From JAYWIG01 sp043789035 (lineage in GTDB: Bacteria > Pseudomonadota > Gammaproteobacteria > Burkholderiales > Burkholderiaceae_E): a stretch of DNA of 10,147 bases. Shown here piece by piece: positions 5,937 to 10,147 of this stretch (position 1 is its first letter; each line of letters begins with the position of its first letter). The translations under genes and the position numbers were made by a program. The stretch lies in assembly GCA_043789035.1 (NCBI GenBank), contig JAYWIG010000229.1:1-10147 (forward strand). Direction: 5' to 3'. The notes beneath the pieces were generated by a model. That model was not told the origin of the DNA, ran no database searches, and saw only the letters and a list, made by a program, of their open reading frames with translations.

Positions 5937-6005
5937 GACGATGCATAAGGCGGTGCATAAGGGGGCAAGCAACTACTTGCCCTTCATCGTCCACCAGACG
6001 ATGAA
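5937..6005 (+). other. Alternative hairpins in the apaG-mltA gap
   Basis: GACGATG occurs at 5937-5943 and 5997-6003, and CATCGTC at 5985-5991 can pair with either. The downstream pairing gives TTCATCGTC/GACGATGAA, a nine-base stem with a five-base loop (5983-6005), ending 23 bases before the mltA ATG. The upstream pairing would enclose a second stem, GGGCAAG/CTTGCCC with six-base loop (5963-5982). The two CATCGTC pairings are mutually exclusive, the layout of an RNA switch, though no T-run follows either stem. Function not known. Confidence 0.5.
5942..5962 (+). repeat. Short tandem repeat TGCATAAGG
   Basis: TGCATAAGG is present at 5942-5950 and 5954-5962, a 12-base period between apaG and mltA. 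The copies lie in the loop-side arm of the upstream alternative hairpin. Two copies only; could be a small duplication or a binding site. Confidence 0.4.
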
Positions 6006-6028
6006 CAACACCATAGTCACAACGACGA

Positions 6029-7183
6029 ATGCTTCTAAATAAATTACCCACATTGCAAAATTGTAAGCGGATTGGGTACTTGGTCGCATCGATGGCCTTT
6101 TTCGCAAGTTTGGCATTACTTGTGCAAAGTTGCAGCACGCCGCAAGCGCTGCCGCGATCTTCGATCAAGCTCTCAGCACTACCGGGTTTTCACGAAGACG
6201 ACCTAAAAAATCTCGACATTGCCATTGAGCAACAGTGTGCACTGGCTGCGCCTCCGACACCTTGGACAAAGCTTTGCGCTGAGTTTGCAACCGAACGAAA
6301 TAATTTAAAGGCATGGCTAAACAATCGATTTATCGCTTGGCCCATGCTTAGTTCAAAGGGCAATGCTAACGGTTTAATCACCGGTTACTATGAACCATTA
6401 TTGAGCGGCAGCCGCATTCGAGAAAACGCACAACAAACGCCGGTTTATAGTCGGCCCTCTGATTTATTACGGATTGACCCTGCAACTGCACAGCCTTCAT
6501 CCCGTTACCGATCACGACAAACGGATGGTCAACTTCGCCCTTATCTGAGCAGAGCAGAGATTCAGAACACTAACGCGCTAAAGGGCCAAGAGCTACTGTA
6601 TTTGGACGACAGTATAGAAGCGTTCTTTCTCGAGGTGCAAGGCTCGGGCCGTGTGCAGCTCAGGGAACCTAACGGCCAAGTAAGTACAGTACGAGTTGGT
6701 TTTGCCGATCATAACGGTTTGGCATACAAGGCCATCGGGCAAGCACTCATCGAAAATAAAGCACTGACACGTGAAGAAGTGAGTGCCGAAAAAATTAAGC
6801 AATGGCTACGCGACAACCCTGCGCAAGCGCAGCAAGTCATGCAAACCAATGAGCGTTTTATCTTCTTTACCTTGCTGCCAGTAGGCAACTCTACTCTTGG
6901 ACCAAAGGGTGCTTTAAACGTGCCGCTAACAGCAGAGCGATCTCTCGCAACGGACCCAAAATTCGCCGCACTAGGCTCACTCATGTATGTTTCGACAAGC
7001 ACGCCACACGATGGAAAAGCACTCAATCGCGTGGTGGTTAGCCAAGATATTGGCGCAGCGATAAGCGGAGAAGTAAGGGCCGATTTTTTCTTCGGCTTTG
7101 GCGATGCTGCTGGTCAAAAAGCCAGCGCTATGAAACAAGTCGGGCAGCTTTGGTTATTACTGCCTAACGAAGTGAAACCATAA
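6029..7183 (+). CDS. mltA: Membrane-bound lytic murein transglycosylase A
   Basis: A 384-residue MltA, which cleaves the MurNAc-GlcNAc bond of peptidoglycan to give 1,6-anhydroMurNAc ends. A signal peptide with hydrophobic core (about 15-34) ends in the lipobox-like LVQSC, so Cys35 is the likely lipidated residue and the protein an outer-membrane lipoprotein; Gln at -2 is less common. The MltA domain includes ITGYYEPLLSGS (117-128), TPVYSRPSDLL (137-147) and LEVQGSGRV (201-209). The C-terminal 3D-type domain has SQDIGAAISGEVRADFFFG (338-356); Asp352 is my candidate for the catalytic Asp of E. coli MltA (Asp308), aligned from memory. The ATG is the only in-frame start between an upstream stop at 6014 and the signal core. 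Its ribosome binding site is poor. Ends 15 bases from the convergent dsbC gene. Confidence 0.95.
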   Translation: MLLNKLPTLQNCKRIGYLVASMAFFASLALLVQSCSTPQALPRSSIKLSALPGFHEDDLKNLDIAIEQQCALAAPPTPWTKLCAEFATERNNLKAWLNNRFIAWPMLSSKGNANGLITGYYEPLLSGSRIRENAQQTPVYSRPSDLLRIDPATAQPSSRYRSRQTDGQLRPYLSRAEIQNTNALKGQELLYLDDSIEAFFLEVQGSGRVQLREPNGQVSTVRVGFADHNGLAYKAIGQALIENKALTREEVSAEKIKQWLRDNPAQAQQVMQTNERFIFFTLLPVGNSTLGPKGALNVPLTAERSLATDPKFAALGSLMYVSTSTPHDGKALNRVVVSQDIGAAISGEVRADFFFGFGDAAGQKASAMKQVGQLWLLLPNEVKP

Positions 7184-7198
7184 AATATGTCGAATAGA

Positions 7199-7951
7199 TT
7201 AACCAGCACCGCGATTGTCATCGATCATTTTTTCGAGTTGTGCGGGAGGCACATAGCCTTGTAGGCGCTTACCGTTGCCGAAAAACACTGTTGGCGTTGC
7301 GGTAATGCCCATCTTTCCGCCCATCTCTTTAATCTTAGCGAGCGGCTGGTCACACGTGCCGTTATTACCCGGCACTTTGTTGCTGAGCATTAAATCGTTC
7401 CAAGCTGCCATCTTATCGGCAGCGCACAGAACTTTGCGTGATTTCACATCTGAATCTGGCGCCAAAACCGGATACACATAGGTATATATCGTGACGTCTT
7501 TTAAGTTCACCAAATCTTTTCGAATTTGTTTGCAATAGCCACAGTTCGGGTCTTCGAACACCGCAATCTTGCGTTTCCCATTGCCATTGACTTGCTTCAA
7601 AGCCAAGTTCATTTGGAGATCGCTCCACTTGATCGTCAACAATTCATCTTGGCGCTCTTTAGTGAGATTGCGCGACGTCTTAATGTCGATCAACTGTCCC
7701 TCAACGAAAGCAAAGTTCCCTTTCTCGTCGACATAAATAATGTCGCTACCAATACGTACTTCATACATATTGGGCAAAGGCGCTTTACGCACTTCTTCGA
7801 CCTTGTACTTGCCCGCCAACCAAGTTTCAACTGACGTTTTGATGTTGGCACTGATTGCATCGTTGCTTTGTGCCATTGCAGGCAGAGACATGGCCATTGC
7901 CACACAAAATGCCAAGCTAGATGGTAGAAAATTAGGTTTTAAATGCATCAT
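7199..7951 (-). CDS. dsbC: Periplasmic disulfide isomerase of the DsbC/DsbG family
   Basis: A 250-residue thiol:disulfide interchange protein. A signal peptide (about 1-27, ending PAMAQS) directs it to the periplasm. The N-terminal DsbC dimerisation domain (about 30-90: YEVRIGSDIIYVDEKGNFAFVEGQLID) joins by a linker helix to a thioredoxin-fold domain with active site CGYC (137-140) in FEDPNCGYCK, a likely structural disulfide Cys176-Cys200 spaced like that of E. coli DsbC, and a cis-Pro loop ATPT with Pro220. CGYC is the DsbC motif, and DsbD would be the expected reductant. A second ATG immediately follows the first; either gives a working signal peptide. It starts 21 bases after the stop of the FAD hydroxylase gene, so the two are probably co-transcribed. 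Confidence 0.94.
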   Translation of the reverse strand: MMHLKPNFLPSSLAFCVAMAMSLPAMAQSNDAISANIKTSVETWLAGKYKVEEVRKAPLPNMYEVRIGSDIIYVDEKGNFAFVEGQLIDIKTSRNLTKERQDELLTIKWSDLQMNLALKQVNGNGKRKIAVFEDPNCGYCKQIRKDLVNLKDVTIYTYVYPVLAPDSDVKSRKVLCAADKMAAWNDLMLSNKVPGNNGTCDQPLAKIKEMGGKMGITATPTVFFGNGKRLQGYVPPAQLEKMIDDNRGAG

Positions 7952-7972
7952 GAAGTTCTCGAATCGTCCGTT

Positions 7973-9151
7973 CTAGGTAAGGGCATGCTTAGTGAGTTGT
8001 TTGCGTATTTGTCTCGCAATAGGGTTAGACCTTGCAAGTTGGCTCCAGCCAATCAAGGCCGCAGCCCTAAACGCTCGCTCTGGCACCGACGCCGGTACTT
8101 TTGCAAAAATCGCATGTAGTTGATCGGTCACGAAAAGCATCGTATCCACGGGCTCAGCTCTCATCCGTTGATATTGTCGCAAAAATCTTGCATCACCAAT
8201 GTCTTGGCCTGCTAAGCGGTGCTTCAATAGCTGCAATAGCGACGCCAAATCTCCGAAACCTAAATTTAGCCCTTGGCCCGCCAATGGATGCATGCAATGG
8301 GCGGCATCGCCTAAAAGTACCATTCGCGGTGCAACAATCTCGGCGGCCTTTAACCACTGCAATGGGAACGTTTTAGTTTTCGTGCTCACTCGAACTTTGC
8401 CCAAAACACCCGCACTAATGCGGGTTAATTCTGAGGCGATATGCTCTGATGAATACTCCGAAATCGCTTCAGACCCACTCCAGACCAAGCTCATTTGATG
8501 GGAGCCAGCCATCGGCAAAAACGCAATAACGCCGTCGTCACAAAACCACTGCCAAGCTTCGTTTTGATGAGCGATAGCTACATCAAGGTTTGCAACTAAC
8601 GCCACATCACCATACTCTTTTCGCTCGACCAGCATATTGCCAAAGCCACGCATTGGGGAATCGACGCCATCAGCCGCTACCACTAACTTTGCTCTTAATT
8701 CCTGCCCAGATTCCAAGAACACTGAGGCGAAGCGCTTTGCTTGTTCGAACTTCACTACTTTTTCAATATAGAAGTTGGCCGAAGAAAATGTCAGCGCCTG
8801 ATCGAGCGCTTGCAACAGGTTGTTATGCTCGACGACATAATTCAAAGAATCGGTGGCAACGTCTTTAGCATCAAAAGCTAGCTCGGCAGCTCGAGGGGAA
8901 AAAACCCGCATCGCATTTACCGCGGCAACCCGCGAAGCATCGAGCGCCCCCCAAACTTTCAGCTCATTGAGCATGGCGATTGATCCGGGCGACAAGGCAT
9001 AGACTCTTAAGTCGGGCTCATCACTTAACGGCGGCGCAACAGGCTTGGGGCCGACGAGCGCAACGCGCATGCCGTTTATTGCCAATGCTCTAGCAGCAGC
9101 CATCCCGACCAAGCCACGACCAACCACCACGGCGTCAAATTCTGTATGCAT
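7973..9151 (-). CDS. UbiH/UbiF/COQ6-family FAD-dependent hydroxylase
   Basis: A 392-residue class A flavin monooxygenase of the ubiquinone-biosynthesis type, full length. The FAD motif GRGLVG is at 11-16 close to the start; the DG motif AADGVDSPMR at 159-168 binds both FAD and NAD(P)H; the GD motif GDAAHCMHPLAGQGLN at 281-296 contacts the FAD ribityl chain and carries the COQ6/UbiH-type signature. Family members hydroxylate C1, C5 or C6 of the ubiquinone ring at the cytoplasmic membrane; which position cannot be told by eye, so no symbol is given. The ATG at 9151 is the only start between an in-frame TAG upstream and the Rossmann motif. No ribosome binding site precedes it, and a TATAAT sits six bases away. 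dsbC follows 21 bases downstream. Confidence 0.92.
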   Translation of the reverse strand: MHTEFDAVVVGRGLVGMAAARALAINGMRVALVGPKPVAPPLSDEPDLRVYALSPGSIAMLNELKVWGALDASRVAAVNAMRVFSPRAAELAFDAKDVATDSLNYVVEHNNLLQALDQALTFSSANFYIEKVVKFEQAKRFASVFLESGQELRAKLVVAADGVDSPMRGFGNMLVERKEYGDVALVANLDVAIAHQNEAWQWFCDDGVIAFLPMAGSHQMSLVWSGSEAISEYSSEHIASELTRISAGVLGKVRVSTKTKTFPLQWLKAAEIVAPRMVLLGDAAHCMHPLAGQGLNLGFGDLASLLQLLKHRLAGQDIGDARFLRQYQRMRAEPVDTMLFVTDQLHAIFAKVPASVPERAFRAAALIGWSQLARSNPIARQIRKQLTKHALT

Positions 9152-9157
9152 AGCTAG

Positions 9158-9163
9158 ATTATA
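9158..9163 (-). promoter_or_regulatory. Perfect -10 box (TATAAT) for a leaderless hydroxylase mRNA
   Basis: TATAAT on the minus strand occupies 9163-9158; six bases (CTAGCT) separate it from the ATG at 9151. Standard sigma70 initiation about seven bases after the box would put the first transcribed base at the A of the ATG. No purine-rich ribosome binding site is present. The -35 position has no good match to TTGACA, so the promoter may be weak or need an activator. Confidence 0.45.
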
Positions 9164-9208
9164 GGGATGGTAGGCCCGGCTATAGGTAGTAGCCTAAAAA
9201 AGCCCTCA

Positions 9209-10147
9209 CTATTTCACTATCGTTAATAAGTCGAGTTTAAACGATGGTTCGCCAGAGGCCGTCTTACAGCTCATAGTGCCGGCCATCGTGACTTGCACAT
9301 TGGTAATGTTGGCGTCGCACCCTGCGGCATCGGGTACCTTTGTGTAAGTATAAGTTGCGCCTCCATTATTGGAATACGCTACGGACGCAATTGCCAGGTT
9401 CGATGCAATCGCGCCTTGGGTAAGCGCCACGCCTGTGCTTGCGCCTGCAAGACCGCACATTTTGGTTTGGGCGGGCAGTTGATCGACGACGATCACACTA
9501 TTCGCATCAGGCGTGCGCCCGGAAGTTTGCGCCACAGAAATACTGTATTGCACTTGAGAGCCAGTAATTCGCACCGGGTTGGTGGCGCCGTTGATCGGGT
9601 CGTTAACTGCTATCGAAGTTTTGGTCATTCGAAAAATAGGGCTGTCGATAGACGCTTCAGAGGCGCCATAGCCAACAAGAATTCGATTGCATGAACCATT
9701 CCGTACGGAGAGGTTGGTGGTATTAGCATCGACCCAAGTGCTGGAGCCGGGAATTTGTACCTGAAAACCGCCAGGGCCGTCGCAGCAACCTTCTGCACCC
9801 CAAGCGCGTAATACATGCCACCCACTAGCCAGTGTTGCGCTGCCTTGTAGGATTTGAGCCGTATTACCCCAGTTGCCGCCCCACCATAAGTCGACGTTCC
9901 AGTTCTCTTGAATTGAGTTATCGTCGACGTACAGGCCACCACCGCGACCAAAATCCCCTGCCATTCGGAAGTTCCACGTGCCGGTTTGCGTCGCTGAAAC
10001 GAAAAAGAAAACTTCTAACCGAAAAATGATGTCGCTGCTGCTACCGCCCGACACCATATTTTGGTTTGATAGACCTGCTAAGGTAGTCGGTTGTCGGCAG
10101 GCATAACCGGCGGTGTTGTCGTTGAGCAAAACCCATGCGCTTTTCCA
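9209..10147 (-). CDS. C-terminal part of a secreted protein with PA14-like and DUF11-like domains
   Basis: The frame is open to the right edge (first residues WKSAWVLLN), so the 312 residues seen are the C-terminal part; a TTG at 10129 is not a real start. Numbering within this fragment: about 25-145 looks PA14-like (IFRLEVFFF, TGTWNFRMAGDFG, GLYVDD, then LASGWHVLRAW), a beta-barrel often binding glycans or ligands, with GAEGCCDGPGGF and adjacent Cys121-Cys122. About 175-290 resembles a DUF11 domain (NDPINGATNP, QVQYSISV, VIVVDQLPA, SNNGGATYTYTKVPD). It is rich in Asn, Gly, Thr and Ser with seven cysteines, as in exported proteins. The C-terminus FKLDLLTIVK has no membrane segment or PEP-CTERM tail. 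Likely a cell-surface or pilus-associated protein (MshQ-like in style); that is inference. It reads into the hydroxylase gene with a 57-base gap and no clear terminator. Confidence 0.8.
   Translation of the reverse strand, partial: WKSAWVLLNDNTAGYACRQPTTLAGLSNQNMVSGGSSSDIIFRLEVFFFVSATQTGTWNFRMAGDFGRGGGLYVDDNSIQENWNVDLWWGGNWGNTAQILQGSATLASGWHVLRAWGAEGCCDGPGGFQVQIPGSSTWVDANTTNLSVRNGSCNRILVGYGASEASIDSPIFRMTKTSIAVNDPINGATNPVRITGSQVQYSISVAQTSGRTPDANSVIVVDQLPAQTKMCGLAGASTGVALTQGAIASNLAIASVAYSNNGGATYTYTKVPDAAGCDANITNVQVTMAGTMSCKTASGEPSFKLDLLTIVK

Noticed and set aside
5963..5991. GGGCAAG/CTTGCCC stem as an intrinsic terminator of apaG
   Set aside because: No T-run follows (the next bases are TTCATCGT), so read-through into mltA is as likely.
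9178..9201. GGCTA/TAGCC hairpin next to six A residues as an intrinsic terminator
   Set aside because: On the minus strand the T-run precedes the stem rather than following it, and no plus-strand gene ends here; the stem is only five base pairs.
10127..10129. TTG as start of the rightmost minus-strand gene
   Set aside because: The frame continues open to the window edge with no stop, no ribosome binding site and no signal peptide, so the gene is truncated by the window.

Overview
The window reads as chromosomal DNA of a betaproteobacterium, most likely Burkholderiales. The support is the neighbourhood mltA, apaG, rpe, gph (the gene order I know from that group), a dsbC gene next to a UbiH/COQ6-type hydroxylase, and a Bug/TctC-type periplasmic binding protein, a family greatly expanded in this order. 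Base composition looks moderate, lower than in many Burkholderia relatives. Species cannot be told from the sequence.

Left part (1-3782): a divergent, probably catabolic cluster. On the minus strand an FMO-like flavoprotein of uncharacterised type is joined by an ATGA overlap to a Bug/TctC solute-binding protein that runs off the left edge. On the plus strand, from a 165-base divergent control region carrying ATTCTCAT repeats, lie a non-heme iron intradiol dioxygenase with hydroxyquinol-type sequence, a YciI-family protein and a Dabb-domain protein, closely packed. The arrangement recalls the tftG/tftH pair (YciI-type dehydrochlorinase next to hydroxyquinol dioxygenase), so I infer uptake and oxidation of an aromatic or hydroxyquinol-like compound. 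The substrate is unknown.

Junction (3783-4041): no gene. It holds two long imperfect palindromes of about 95-105 bases. Each starts within 10 bases of a stop codon, one behind the catabolic operon and one behind gph.

Middle (4042-7183): a housekeeping block. rpe and gph run leftward with a GTGA overlap. apaG (TTG start) and mltA run rightward from a divergent promoter region. The apaG-mltA gap has two mutually exclusive hairpins built on a repeated GACGATG. The trp genes that often follow gph in Burkholderiales are absent; the catabolic cluster stands in their place.

Right part (7199-10147): a UbiH/UbiF/COQ6-type FAD hydroxylase and dsbC form a minus-strand pair ending against mltA. The hydroxylase has a perfect TATAAT six bases before its ATG and no ribosome binding site, which suggests a leaderless mRNA. 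Upstream is the 3' part of a probably secreted protein with a PA14-like region (Cys-Cys-Asp-Gly motif) and a DUF11-like C-terminal domain.
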